64,000 bases of DNA from Streptomyces sp. NRRL B-1347. Its GTDB lineage: Bacteria; Actinomycetota; Actinomycetes; Streptomycetales; Streptomycetaceae. A program made the translations under genes and the position numbers. Within the stretch, counting starts at the first letter, position 1, and each line of letters starts with the position of its first letter. Below the pieces are notes generated by a model. The model did not search any database and was not told the origin of the DNA. It saw nothing but the letters and a program-made list of their open reading frames with translations. Positions 29,450 to 38,627 of the stretch are shown piece after piece. The DNA is taken from NCBI RefSeq assembly GCF_000720325.1, contig NZ_JOJM01000003.1, forward strand, positions 434,001-498,000, read 5' to 3'.

Positions 29450-29794
29450 GGCCAGACGCGATTCCCACCTTCTGTGACCTGTACGACTTTCTGTCTTGTG
29501 TCCCTCTGCACCTGATGGCGAGTATGAACCTGCCCCAAGGAGCAGGGTTCTCGGTCGTCGGCATCGGCAGGCACGCAGATCTGAAGTCCTGGCAGATCTT
29601 CCACCAGGCCCAGTAAAACTCGAATCGAATGTCGTCAATTGCCGCAGCCAGCTTCACTCTGGAGCGGCAACACTGAAAGGCTTCATTTCCTACATCCCCC
29701 CAATTCCGTTGCCCCATAAGGGTATTCGCTTACCTTTGCGACAGTGTGAAGTTCTGGGGGGGATGCACTCGACCGGAGATCAGGAGTGGACTTC
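29450..29794. other. Gene-free region upstream of the secreted/cytosolic pair
   Basis: 345 bases less GC-rich than average. It probably contains the promoter of the plus-strand pair beginning at 29795, as it ends with a GGAG ribosome site (about 29780). No repeat, hairpin or RNA gene was recognised. Confidence 0.4.
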
Positions 29795-30253
29795 ATGAGA
29801 CGTTCCTCGCTGAAGAAGATCACGGCGCTCATGTCGCCAGTGGCAGCAGCAACGATCCTCCTCACTGGAGCCGCCGCGCCCACGAGCGCGGCACCGCGGT
29901 GGAACAAGAAGGAAAGGCGCGGCGCGGTCGACCCCGACGGCCGGCAGATACTGACGCGCATCGGCAATGCCGAACTGGGCTGGAACCACTTCGCCGGTCG
30001 GCACAACATCCGTAAGTGCGATCTGCTGAACATCCCTCTCGGCGGTAAGGTCGACAAGAAGAGCGGGGCCAACCTGGAGTACCGGGGCGTCGCCTCGAAT
30101 CGCCAGTACGGACGGGTGACAATCGTCGTCAAGGCCCGCTACGCACGGAAGACGGACGACGGGCGTTACGACGCGGGAAAGGGCAATAAGATCGGCGTGA
30201 TCACCGCATACTGCAAGGGCATGCAGAAGTGCCCGAACTGGGTAAATCAATGA
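29795..30253 (+). CDS. Small secreted protein, unassigned
   Basis: 152 residues from an ATG at 29795 eight bases after GGAG (a GTG at 29786 is also possible). A Sec signal peptide is clear: MRRSSLKKITALMSPVAAAT..., ending TSAAP. The mature part is basic with three cysteines (RKCDLLNI, AYCKGMQKC). No family recognised. Its stop overlaps the start of the next gene by four bases (ATGA), so the secreted protein and a cytosolic partner are made together, as in toxin-immunity or exported enzyme-chaperone pairs. Confidence 0.65.
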   Translation: MRRSSLKKITALMSPVAAATILLTGAAAPTSAAPRWNKKERRGAVDPDGRQILTRIGNAELGWNHFAGRHNIRKCDLLNIPLGGKVDKKSGANLEYRGVASNRQYGRVTIVVKARYARKTDDGRYDAGKGNKIGVITAYCKGMQKCPNWVNQ

Positions 30254-30900
30254 CATGCGAGCATGAAGAGATTGTGGAGCAGCAGGCCCACATCACGGGC
30301 CTGATGCTCCACCACGTCTACGCGCCCCTCGTTGAGGACCAACACGTACGTGGCGTCCTCCCTGCACCCCCCACGACGGACGCCGTACGCGTCGTCCTCG
30401 GTGACAAGGGCGAGTACGCCCCCGAGCGACTCGCCGCATACGAGATCCCCCTACGCACGGGCGACGAACTGCGCACACCGCACGACATTGCCGCGCTCCT
30501 GCGCACCGTCCACACGGGAACCCACATCTACCCTCGCGACAAGGTCAGCACCGTCATGGGAATGACCCTGTTCACCGTGGACCCCGCGACCGTGACTCCA
30601 GCCCCTTTCACCAACGACGACTGGACCCACACGCTCCTGCGCTGCCTGGCCTCCCCCTCCACCGAGGAACGCCCACAGGCGCGCTTGTGTGGCTTCCTGT
30701 TCCTGGCCCCGGACCGGCTCCGTCTCTACCTCGACACCGAGGAGGCTCTCCCCGGGATAACAGCTGCCGACGTACGTCCCGGTGGCGTCCTCACAGCGCT
30801 GCTGGCGGCCCTGCCGTCGCTGCTCGACGAACAGTGGCTCACAACGACCGATACCGACGACCCGCACTGTTCACGCGTGGTCGACCTCACCGACTGGTGA
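30250..30900 (+). CDS. Cytosolic protein coupled to the secreted protein
   Basis: 216 residues from the ATG at 30250 that overlaps the previous stop. It has no signal or membrane helix. Acidic overall, with segments EQQAHITGLMLHHVYAP, PLRTGDELRTPHDIAALLRT and LCGFLFLAPDRLRLYLD. I do not recognise the fold. Tight coupling to an exported protein suggests a joint task; an immunity role is possible but not supported by any motif. Confidence 0.6.
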   Translation: MTCEHEEIVEQQAHITGLMLHHVYAPLVEDQHVRGVLPAPPTTDAVRVVLGDKGEYAPERLAAYEIPLRTGDELRTPHDIAALLRTVHTGTHIYPRDKVSTVMGMTLFTVDPATVTPAPFTNDDWTHTLLRCLASPSTEERPQARLCGFLFLAPDRLRLYLDTEEALPGITAADVRPGGVLTALLAALPSLLDEQWLTTTDTDDPHCSRVVDLTDW

Positions 30901-30959
30901 CCACCGCCGTCGACGGCTGAACGCAAAGGAGCACCCCTCCTCGTCCCGGCGGATTCCAG

Positions 30960-31475
30960 TGATCGTCGCAACACGTGATCAGTGCTGGGCGGTCGCAAGC
31001 AGTGCATGCAGGCGCTCGGCCGGGGTTTACCAGCCGAGCGGCTTGCGTGGTCGGCCATTGAGTTCGTCCGCGACGGCATCGAGGTCCTCGCGCGTGCACG
31101 GAGGCCGGCGCCCTTGGGAACGTACTGCCGCAGCGGGCTGTTGGTGTTCTCGTTCGAACCGCACTGCCAGGGACTAGCCGGATCGTAAGAAGACCGGAGC
31201 GTCGGTGGCGACGGTGAACTCGTGGTGCCGTCCCATCGCGCTGCCTTGATCCGAGTGGGCGACCGTCCGAAATGGACCGGCAGGGTCGTCACAGCCTCCA
31301 CCCGCGCGTCGCGGTCGAGCTCGGTGCCGCGTCGGCTGACAGGCACAGGAGCATCACGTAGCGCGTGAAGCGTTCGACCAGTGTGCCGATGGCAGAGCCA
31401 CTGTCCTTGCCGATGATCAGGTCGCCTTCCCGGCAACCGGGGGCGGCCGGGTCGGCGACCTCGGCGGACGTTCAC
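30960..31475 (-). mobile_element. IS30-family transposase remnant
   Basis: On the minus strand, short pieces of an IS30 transposase are recognisable in shifting frames, best at YDPASPWQCGSNENTNSPLR (near 31140-31190) followed by QYVPKG. The DDE core is interrupted by frameshifts and no intact ends are visible. It is dead. Confidence 0.75.
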
Positions 31476-31643
31476 TGATCATGAACATGGGCTGGCCCTG
31501 CTGGGCCTGGCGGCGGGGCTTGCGGCGGCACGCAGCAGCGACACAGCCCGGCGGTGTCGGCGTCGGTGGGCTGGTCCTCCTCGGGCGCCCCTGGCGCCCG
31601 TGTGCCTCCGCCGCTCCGCCTCGGGGGGGGGCTGGGCCAGCAT

Positions 31644-32123
31644 ATGCTCGCCCTCCTCGTCCAGCTGGAGGCCGCCTGCACCACCGCCGATCAGCTCGCC
31701 GAGTCGGTGTCAGAGGTGTTCCCTCAGCACCCGGACGCCGAGATCCTGCTGAGTTTCCCCGGGCTCGGCATCCAGCTCGCCGCCCGGATCCTGGCTGAGA
31801 TCGGGGACGACCACACTCGCTTCGCCGACGCCCGCGGCCTCAAGGCCTACGTTGGTTCCTCGCCCGTCACCAGGGCCTCCGGCAAGAAGTCCTCCATCAC
31901 CCGGCGGTGGGTGAAGAACGACCGGCTCAACCACGCGGGCTACCTCTGGGCCTCCGCCGGAGCCAACGCCCACTACCGGCGACGACGCGAGATCGGCGAC
32001 TGGCACGCCGCCACCCAGCGCAACCTCTTCAACCAAGCTCGGCCAGCTCTACCACTGCCTCCAGCACCACAAGCCGTTCGACGAGCACACCGCCTTCCCG
32101 ACCCAACTTGCCACCGCCGCTTG
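31644..32123 (+). mobile_element. IS110-family transposase remnant, C-terminal part
   Basis: The frame gives the C-terminal Tnp20 domain of IS110/IS902 transposases: LLSFPGLGIQLAARILAEIG, FADARGLKAYVGSSPVTRAS, GKKSSITRRWVKNDRLNHAG. Near 32035 the frame shifts and continues as LGQLYHCLQHHKPFDEHT to a natural stop. The N-terminal DEDD catalytic half is absent. Confidence 0.85.
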
Positions 32124-32185
32124 ACCCGTTGGCATCGTGAGGTGTCTGGCGCTGCGTGCCCCACGATTTCCCTCACTGGCGCACT

Positions 32186-32653
32186 ACTACCTACGGCTAC
32201 TTCTTCGCGGCCTGGCAAGAGGGCGGCGTCCTCGAACAGCTCGGCAGCCTGCTGCGGCGCCTGGTCCGGGAGGCCGAGGGCCGCAACGGCGAGCCGTAGG
32301 CCTGCGTGCTGGACTCCCAGACCATCAAGACGTCGGCCAACGTGCACCTGGCCAACCAAGGCACCGACGCCGGAAAGCGGATCATCGGGCGCAAGCGACA
32401 CCTGGGCTGCGACACCCTCGGCCTGCTGCTGACTGTCCTGGTCACGGCCGCGAGCGTGTCCGACACCGCGGCCGGGGTGACCCTGCTGACCCGCATCGCC
32501 GCCGCCCACCCGCGCATCACCAAGGCGTGGGTCGACGCCGGCTACCGCACCACCGCCATCGACCACGGCGCCCGCCTGGGCATCGACGTCCACCCCGTCC
32601 AACGCGACCTGGGAGTCAATGGCTTCGCCGTCTCACCGGCGAAGCCACCCTGA
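32186..32653 (+). mobile_element. IS5-family transposase remnant
   Basis: An IS5-type (DDE_Tnp_1) fragment: FFAAWQEGGVLEQLGSLLRR, an in-frame TAG at about 32297, then VLDSQTIKTSANVHLANQG (first catalytic Asp), GKRIIGRKRHLGCDTLGLLL and AWVDAGYRTTAIDHGARLGI (second Asp), stopping before the glutamate region. Fragmented and inactive. Together with the IS30 and IS110 pieces this forms an insertion hot spot. Confidence 0.85.
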
Positions 32654-32851
32654 ACTGGCGCGGAACCTGACCCGGGACCAAACACCAACCACCGGACCAA
32701 AAGCTCAGTGAGGCCCGTTTGGTAGTTTCGAGCGGCCAGAGGCTCCGCCCCGGCGCTGAACCGTCTACGCAGGCCATGGCGCGCCGGCTGCGGTGCGGCA
32801 GCGAGTCTTGGGCTACCGCACGCCGGGGAAGCAATCCGGTCACGTTCTCCG

Positions 32852-32980
32852 CTGCTTGACGTGAACGGCGAGGTCAGCAGCACCTACAACGAGCTGGGCC
32901 TAAAGGAGGTCTGGCCGGAGGGCGCCATCAAGGTGGCCGCCCCTTCCACCGTCAAGTGGTCTCTCATCGCTGGACAGTAA
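32852..32980 (+). pseudogene. C-terminal fragment of a lost gene
   Basis: About 42 codons with good actinomycete composition end in TAA: LLDVNGEVSSTYNELGLKEV and WPEGAIKVAAPSTVKWSLIA. There is no start or ribosome site; upstream is IS debris. It is followed after 75 bases by a strong terminator hairpin, as expected for the true 3' end of a gene cut off by the insertions. The parent family is not recognised. Confidence 0.5.
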
Positions 32981-33054
32981 CCCGTCTTGGCCGAGAGTCA
33001 CCGTGGACTCACATCCCGCACTCACCGCAGCAGGTCAGCGGATGCGCTGTTCAG

Positions 33055-33084
33055 AAGGGGCGCCTCGCCGCCGGGGCGCCCCTT
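33055..33084 (+). terminator. Intrinsic terminator after the truncated gene
   Basis: AAGGGGCGCC and GGCGCCCCTT pair perfectly over ten bases around a ten-base loop, followed by TCATCATGG. It lies 75 bases beyond the TAA of the gene fragment at 32980. Confidence 0.75.
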
Positions 33085-33199
33085 CATCATGGTCGCTGTC
33101 TCACCTTGATCAGCAGCCACACATGGAGCGCCGGAGTCGAGGAACACCTCGCCCCAGCCTTCTCTGGAGCGAGCCACGGAGCATCTGGCGAACACCAAA

Positions 33200-33233
33200 A
33201 TGGTCGCCTCCGCTTTTGAGCGGAGGCGACCAT
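33200..33233 (-). terminator. Intrinsic terminator of the small membrane-protein gene
   Basis: A perfect 15-bp stem (arms ATGGTCGCCTCCGCT and complement) with a four-base loop. On the minus strand it is followed by TTTTGG, giving a classical stem plus U-tract. It lies about 105 bases after the stop of the gene at 33339. Confidence 0.85.
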
Positions 33234-33338
33234 GGCGCGCTCCTGGCAACGACTGGCCAGAATCGCGGAGCGAACAGCCTTCGATCGCTTGCATTCATGG
33301 CAGTCCGAAGCCTGCCCCGCCCATCGCGCCTATGAATA

Positions 33339-33710
33339 CTAGAGCGTGACGCCTGACATGCCTGCTAGAGCTCCTAGCCCGATGGGAATCAACAGAGCGA
33401 CCTGTCGCGCCATGTTCCATCGCTTTCGGCGCATCAGAGTGAGCAGTCCAGCGGTTGAGAAGCCGAAGACAGCTGAAAACACAATGAGTTCGTGCCAGCC
33501 GAAGGTGTTCCAGTGGTGCGTTGCCAGCGCCAGGACTGTCATGGCCCCTCCGACCAGCAGTCCTGAGACGATGACATCCGACCCTGTGAACACTGTGGGC
33601 TCGGGGCCTCCGTGTCGGCTGTGGCTCCACATTTCGCGAACGAAGGCTACGACGAGCACCGTCTGAACCACCACAGCGATGATGAACACGGCGACGAAAG
33701 CAGTCTGCAT
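33339..33710 (-). CDS. Small membrane protein, possible immunity partner
   Basis: 123 residues with about four hydrophobic helices: TAFVAVFIIAVVVQTVLVV, VIVSGLLVGGAMTVLALA, ELIVFSAVFGFSTAGLLTL and ALLIPIGLGALAG, with a basic loop MRRKRWNMAR. No transporter or enzyme motif. It lies 26 bases after a secreted protein whose tail looks bacteriocin-like, and the two are probably one transcript ending at the terminator 33200-33233. Small multi-helix proteins in this position are often immunity proteins; that is inference. Confidence 0.65.
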   Translation of the reverse strand: MQTAFVAVFIIAVVVQTVLVVAFVREMWSHSRHGGPEPTVFTGSDVIVSGLLVGGAMTVLALATHHWNTFGWHELIVFSAVFGFSTAGLLTLMRRKRWNMARQVALLIPIGLGALAGMSGVTL

Positions 33711-33736
33711 AGTCTCTCCTCCGCCTTGCGCACTCT

Positions 33737-34321
33737 TCAGCCGCAGCTCTTGGCGACCGCGCTGATGCCCGTGACCTCTCCGAACATGGCGACCAAAATC
33801 TTCAGCCGCTCCTGCTTGTTACCGGCCTGGACGATCAGCTTGGCACCCTTGAGCACGCCACCGTACTTCTTTGCCTTGGTGATCAGCAGGGCATTGCCGG
33901 CGACGAAACCGCCGATTGTGCCCACGCACGCAGTGACCTTCCACGCCTTCGACCACGAGATGCCGGACGGGGCGACCCCTTGTGGACCACCCTTGCCTGC
34001 GGCACTCTCCGTCGCGGACCCCTTCAGGGCCGGCAGGGCAGCCTCCTGGGCCTTCTGGTCCTCCGGGTACATGGCCTTCGCTACCTGCTCAGGCGAAGGG
34101 TCCTTGGGCAGGTCCAGAAGTCGCTCCTCGAAGCCCTCTTCCTCAAGTGCGGCCAGCGGGTCGGCTTCACCCTGAGCCTGGGCGGCCTGGGCGGCTTCCT
34201 GGGAAGGGTGTATCCCAGCCCGGTGCTCCGCCTGATCTGCGAAGGCCACAGGCCCCGAAACTGCCATGACGACGGCAGCGCAGACGCCGATCGTGGTAAC
34301 GCGTATGGACTTGCTGTTCAC
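33737..34321 (-). CDS. Secreted protein with a bacteriocin-like C-terminal region
   Basis: 194 residues. The signal peptide (RVTTIGVCAAVVMAVSGPVAFA) is followed by an acidic, Ala/Glu-rich pro-region (about 30-110), then a sharply different C-terminal 75 residues: basic, Gly-rich and amphipathic (SWSKAWKVTACVGTIGGF, AKKYGGVLKGAKLIVQAG, ending SCG), with just two cysteines. An acidic propart before a basic, hydrophobic tail is how many secreted antimicrobial peptides are built. No protease gene is adjacent. I cannot place it in a known bacteriocin class. Confidence 0.65.
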   Translation of the reverse strand: MNSKSIRVTTIGVCAAVVMAVSGPVAFADQAEHRAGIHPSQEAAQAAQAQGEADPLAALEEEGFEERLLDLPKDPSPEQVAKAMYPEDQKAQEAALPALKGSATESAAGKGGPQGVAPSGISWSKAWKVTACVGTIGGFVAGNALLITKAKKYGGVLKGAKLIVQAGNKQERLKILVAMFGEVTGISAVAKSCG

Positions 34322-34663
34322 GTTCCCTCTTCTTCAATTGGAGACAACGCACGCCTTCATCGAGCTTTCCAAATCCGATGCAGCACGCGTCTGCCCACCG
34401 CCGTATGCGAGGGAAGAGGCCCCATGGGGCTTCCCCGGCACGACGCGGTTGCTTGTTGCTACGTGGAGCATCGCGCCCCTGTGATCACTTGCCAACCCCA
34501 CCCTTGGGGGGTCCCGATACCCGCTGGGTGGGGGGCTGTCAGCCGAAGTCCGTCGGACCACAGGTCGTTGAGCGCGAGCCAGGTGCTACGTCTTGGTGGA
34601 TGCACTTGATTCCGCCGACACGGAGGGGTGCTGAGGAGCGAAAGGAATCTGATGTCTGCGATG
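34322..34663. other. Intergenic stretch with a GC hairpin
   Basis: No supported gene. CCCCACCC (34496-34503) pairs with GGGTGGGG (34526-34533), with a second G run between; this may end the minus-strand nucleoside hydrolase transcript whose stop is at 34664. The promoter of the secreted protein at 34321 should also be here. Confidence 0.4.
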
Positions 34664-35653
34664 TCAGACCGTGGGGCAGCGCAGCAGGGTCTCGACGAAG
34701 TGGGCGCTGAAGTCGCGCGGCCCGGTGCCCAGCGCCACACGGCCCGTGTGCTTCTCCCGGTCGAGGATGTGCGGCGGGTAGGCGTAGCTTCCGGCCCTCT
34801 CCTCGGGCAGGAACGCCGTCTGACCGCGCCCGAGTTGGCTGGCGCACTCGACGGCGACCGTGCCGGATCCGGTGGTGACGAACGACTCGTCGGCCGCGAC
34901 GCCCACCGCCAGCGGGTCGTGCAGGGGGCAGTCTCCCTGCCCGCGGTTCGACTCGTACGCCTTCAGATACGTGCGCATGATCCGGACCGTCAGCTCCTGC
35001 CCGGGGCCGGCGGCGTCGAGGCGGGCCAGGTCCTCGTACGTGAAGCGCCAGCCGTGCGTGGCGTCGAGGCCAACCATCGTGTAGGGGATGCCGCTGGAGA
35101 CCACGATGTCGGCGGCGTCCGGATCCGCCCAGACGTTGAACTCGGCCAGCGCCGTGACGTTGCCCGGCGCCTGGGCGGCTCCGCCCATGAACACCAGCCT
35201 GCGCACCCGGTGGGCGAAGCCCGGGTCCTGGAGGAGGGCCATGGCGACGTTGGTGAGCGGTCCGGTGGCGACGACGGTGAGCTCGCCCTCGTACCGCCGC
35301 GACAGCCGCAGGAGCGCGGCGGCCGCCGGTTCGCTCTGCTCGGGCGCGGTGGAGTCCGCGAGCACCTCGTCACCGAGGCCGGTCGGGCCGTGGAAATCCG
35401 AGGCGCTGTCGACCCGGCTGATGGTGCGCCCCGCACCGGGATGCACCGGGACGTCGCCGTCGATGCCGAAGGCGCGGGCGAGGCCGCGGGCGTTACGGAA
35501 GACCTGTGCCATCGGGGCGTTGCCGCCCACGGCGGTGTACGCCTTGAGGTCCCACAACCCGCTGCCCAGCAGGTACTGCAGGGCGACGGCGTCATCCAGA
35601 CCGGGATCGCTGTCGAGGACTATCGGCGAAAGAGCCACACCACACCTCTTCAT
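34664..35653 (-). CDS. Inosine-uridine-type nucleoside hydrolase
   Basis: 329 residues, normal for the family. The calcium-binding N-terminal motif is PIVLDSDPGLDDAVAL and later conserved blocks include VATGPLTNVAMAL, RRLVFMGGAA, AEFNVWADPDAADIV and the C-terminal CPLHDPLAV with the last metal Asp. It would cleave a ribonucleoside to ribose and base in the cytoplasm. It is divergent from a LuxR-type regulator across 159 bases, suggesting control by that protein. Confidence 0.85.
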   Translation of the reverse strand: MKRCGVALSPIVLDSDPGLDDAVALQYLLGSGLWDLKAYTAVGGNAPMAQVFRNARGLARAFGIDGDVPVHPGAGRTISRVDSASDFHGPTGLGDEVLADSTAPEQSEPAAAALLRLSRRYEGELTVVATGPLTNVAMALLQDPGFAHRVRRLVFMGGAAQAPGNVTALAEFNVWADPDAADIVVSSGIPYTMVGLDATHGWRFTYEDLARLDAAGPGQELTVRIMRTYLKAYESNRGQGDCPLHDPLAVGVAADESFVTTGSGTVAVECASQLGRGQTAFLPEERAGSYAYPPHILDREKHTGRVALGTGPRDFSAHFVETLLRCPTV

Positions 35654-35812
35654 TTCTCTCTGAGGGAGTTCACCTGGATAACCTTTTCGTCGATGCGCCT
35701 ATCCGGTGAGGTAATTTCCAGTGACATCTATACGTTAGACTGCCAGCGAAATAACGGGTGACTGCCAGCGGGTCGCATTACCGCCTGGCAGTGAAATGAG
35801 GGGCACACCACG

Positions 35813-36838
35813 ATGTCGGACGGGTCGCACGTCTTCCTTCAGGACGCGGACCGGTGGGTCTATGGCTGGATTTCCGGGACCGCGCACTGCGGTGTCGAGG
35901 AAGTCGCCGCGGGCACCGGTTTTCGACAGCAGGACGTGGAGGAGTCGATCGGCCGCCTGATCCGGCTGCGTCTCGTGCGCGTGGAGCCTGGGTCGCCCTC
36001 CGAATACTTCGCGGTGGCACCCGACATGGCCCGGGTCGAGGTGCTGGGGCCGCTGCAGCGTGAAATCGACCAGCGGCAGCAAGTGGTCGACCGCACCCGG
36101 GCCGCGCTGCTCGAACTCGCCGACGTGTACCAAGAAGGAGTGGCGGGCTTCATGGGGCCGGCGCCGGTGGAGATCGTCGCCTCACCGTCCCAGGCGGCGG
36201 AGCTGACCCTGGAGCTGGCCGCCTCCTGCCGTTCGGAGATCCTGCTTTCCCAGCCCGACGCGAATGCCGCCGTCGAATCCCTGTATTTCCAGTCGGACGG
36301 CAAGCGCCTGCTGAGCCCGGAGGTCCGGGTCCGCACACTTTTCGCGCACACGGCCCGCTTCCGGCGGGAACTTGTCGAGCATATGCAGACCCAGACACAG
36401 AGAAATGCCTCGTACCGCACCCGCAGCGACGGCTTCATGCCGCTGACCGTCTTCGACCAAGAGGTCGCCGTCTTTTCTCATCAAACGCGTTCCGGCGGAA
36501 TCGTGCTGGTTCGGGATCCTTCCGTGGTCGCCTTCACCGTCGCCGCTTTTGAACGGGCGTGGAACCGCGGGATCGAGTTCCACACCTCGTACGAGCCTCA
36601 TGTGGTGGACGAGCTCTCCGAGAGCACCAAGCGCACCATCCTGCATCTCATGGTGCAGGGCGTCGAGGACCGGTTGATCGCACGGCGGGTGCACATGTCG
36701 CTGCGCTCCTGCCAGCGTCACATTGAGGTCATCATGCGACGCCTGGGGGCCAAGAACCGTATGCACGCCGGCTTCCTCGTCAGCGAGCGCGGACTCCTGC
36801 ACGAGCAGGAGATGGCGGAGGAGCCTTGCCGCCGTTGA
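35813..36838 (+). CDS. LuxR-type regulator with N-terminal TrmB-like winged helix
   Basis: 341 residues. The N-terminal 70 residues form a winged helix (GVEEVAAGTGFRQQDVEESIGRLIRL) of the TrmB type; a middle ligand domain follows; the C-terminus is a LuxR helix-turn-helix (LHLMVQGVEDRLIARRVHMS..., RLGAKNRMHAGF). This double-HTH design is common in streptomycete pathway regulators. It is divergent from the nucleoside hydrolase and convergent with the LacI gene. Confidence 0.8.
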   Translation: MSDGSHVFLQDADRWVYGWISGTAHCGVEEVAAGTGFRQQDVEESIGRLIRLRLVRVEPGSPSEYFAVAPDMARVEVLGPLQREIDQRQQVVDRTRAALLELADVYQEGVAGFMGPAPVEIVASPSQAAELTLELAASCRSEILLSQPDANAAVESLYFQSDGKRLLSPEVRVRTLFAHTARFRRELVEHMQTQTQRNASYRTRSDGFMPLTVFDQEVAVFSHQTRSGGIVLVRDPSVVAFTVAAFERAWNRGIEFHTSYEPHVVDELSESTKRTILHLMVQGVEDRLIARRVHMSLRSCQRHIEVIMRRLGAKNRMHAGFLVSERGLLHEQEMAEEPCRR

Positions 36839-36850
36839 CGGCGCTGTCCG

Positions 36851-37909
36851 CTACGGCTCGCAGCCGCACGAGCCGCCGGGTTGCAGGCGTGGACGCCCCG
36901 GCGGCTCGTGCGGCGATGACGGTGCTTCGTGCGAGGTGGCGGACCGGTCCACGTTCGTCGTTGCGCCGCGCAGCGCGTCCAGAGCCGCTCGTACCGAACG
37001 GTGCAGATCAGTGGTCACGGTGGTCAGGGCAGGCATGTGGAAAGCCGCCTCCCTGATGCCGTCCTGACCCACGACGGCGAGTCCGGCCGGGACCGGAACT
37101 CCCAGGGAACGCGCCGCCCCGATGACGCCGAGCGCCTGCTCGTCGGTGCCGCACACGACGGCTACGGGGCGCCTTTGCCCTGTTCGCCCGCCGAGCAGCG
37201 CCCGTGCCACCTCGAAGGCGCCGTGCCGGTCGCCGGGTACGGCGAACAGCCGCCCGTGCGCCCCCGCGTCGGTGACCGCCGCCCGCCAGCCCTCCGCTCG
37301 CTGTGCGGCCACCGGATTGTCTGGCTCCGCGAACAGACAGACCTCCCGGTGCCCGTGGTCCAGCAGATGCGCGGTGGCGAGGCGGCCACTCTCGTTCTCG
37401 TCGCAGGTGACCTGCGTGGCGATGGGCTCGGCGGGTGCCGGGCCGTACAACTGCACAACGGGGGTATCTTCGCTTTCGGCCAGTTCGACGGTCGCGGGCA
37501 GCGGAGCGGCCCCCACCACGACGAGTCCGGCGACCCGCATACCGAGGAAGACATTCCGGTAGTACGGCTCCCGTTCGGACCGGAGTCCCGAGTTGCCGGC
37601 GATCAGCGTCAGCCCGCGCCGACTCGCCGCCTGTTCGAGCGCGTAGACCGCCTCCGCGAGGAAGGTCCGCCGCATGTCCGGGGCGATCACACCGACGAGA
37701 CCGGTGCGATGGTGGCGGCCGAGGGCCTGGGCCAAGCGGTCCGGGCGGTAACGAAGTTGGAGTATCGCCTCCTCCACGCGACGGCGTGTTTCCGGGGCAA
37801 CAGCTCGTGGCCCGTCGTTGATGACGTAACTCACCACCGCTGTCGACACACCGGCGAGGCGCGCCACATCATTCCGGGTCGCCCGTCTCGACGGTGCGCC
37901 ATGGGCCAT
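36851..37909 (-). CDS. LacI-family repressor
   Basis: 352 residues. The N-terminal HTH and hinge are canonical (RNDVARLAGVSTAVVSYVIN, then YRPDRLAQALGR). The periplasmic-binding-protein-like domain follows (TGLVGVIAPDMRRTFLAEAV) and ends at GQDGIREAAFHMPALTTV, after which a 45-residue Ser/Pro tail is unusual. Such repressors respond to sugars or nucleosides. It begins one base after the HAD gene and should be the last gene of the P450-HAD-LacI operon; autoregulation is likely. Confidence 0.85.
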   Translation of the reverse strand: MAHGAPSRRATRNDVARLAGVSTAVVSYVINDGPRAVAPETRRRVEEAILQLRYRPDRLAQALGRHHRTGLVGVIAPDMRRTFLAEAVYALEQAASRRGLTLIAGNSGLRSEREPYYRNVFLGMRVAGLVVVGAAPLPATVELAESEDTPVVQLYGPAPAEPIATQVTCDENESGRLATAHLLDHGHREVCLFAEPDNPVAAQRAEGWRAAVTDAGAHGRLFAVPGDRHGAFEVARALLGGRTGQRRPVAVVCGTDEQALGVIGAARSLGVPVPAGLAVVGQDGIREAAFHMPALTTVTTDLHRSVRAALDALRGATTNVDRSATSHEAPSSPHEPPGRPRLQPGGSCGCEP

Positions 37910-37910
37910 G

Positions 37911-38627
37911 TCAGGCGGTCGTGTTCACGGCTGCGGAGCGCGTCGACAAGGGAACGTCCAGCAGCCGGGCGGCTTGCTCAACAGCGCCGTACAAGCTCTC
38001 ACTGACCGGCACGCCGATATCGACGAGGCAGTCGGCGTGCTCGGCACCGCCGGAGTACAGGGCCGCCCGCACTCCGGCGGCAGCGGCGGACCTGGCGTCG
38101 TCGCGGGTGTCGCCGATGGCCACGATCCGGGCCGGGGGCAGCTCAAGCCGCTCGACATGGCGCCGCATGGCTTCCGCCTTGGTCCCGCCGGTGGGGCCGC
38201 GGCGCCCGTCGACCCGGACCAGCCAGGGAGACAGGCCGAGTCGGCCCACTTCACCCGCCAGCTCCTGGTGCGTGTGGAGCGACAGCAGCGAGGCGGTGTG
38301 CCCGGCGGTGGTCCAGGCGGCCAGCGCGTCCAGGGCACCGGGGGCCAGCTCTGCCTGGGCCGGCGCGTACTCCAGGTAGTTGCGTTGGAAGACGCCGTCG
38401 GCCGTGAGCCACTCCTCCTGCGTCAGCTCCCGTCCTATCAGCGCGGCGTAGAAGCGGGGCACGGGAACGCAGAACGTCCTGCGGAAGGTCTCCATGTCGA
38501 TCGCCGGGACGCCCAGAGCGATCAGCGAGTCGTTGAGCGCCCGCAACCGCGGCGCGTTGTCGTCGAGGAGGGTTCCGTTGAAGTCGAAGACGAGGTGGGC
38601 GGTGGGCGCGACCCCTGCCCGGCTCAC
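37911..38627 (-). CDS. HAD-superfamily phosphatase
   Basis: 238 residues. Motif I is VFDFNGTLLDDN (the second Asp is replaced by Asn, as in some phosphatases), motif II is LLSLHTH, the lysine is in GGTKAEAMRRH and motif IV is IVAIGDTRDDARSA. The cap domain is helical. It overlaps the P450 stop by four bases. Reaction probably removal of a phosphate from a small metabolite; substrate unknown. The Asn in motif I may lower turnover. Confidence 0.8.
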   Translation of the reverse strand: MSRAGVAPTAHLVFDFNGTLLDDNAPRLRALNDSLIALGVPAIDMETFRRTFCVPVPRFYAALIGRELTQEEWLTADGVFQRNYLEYAPAQAELAPGALDALAAWTTAGHTASLLSLHTHQELAGEVGRLGLSPWLVRVDGRRGPTGGTKAEAMRRHVERLELPPARIVAIGDTRDDARSAAAAGVRAALYSGGAEHADCLVDIGVPVSESLYGAVEQAARLLDVPLSTRSAAVNTTA

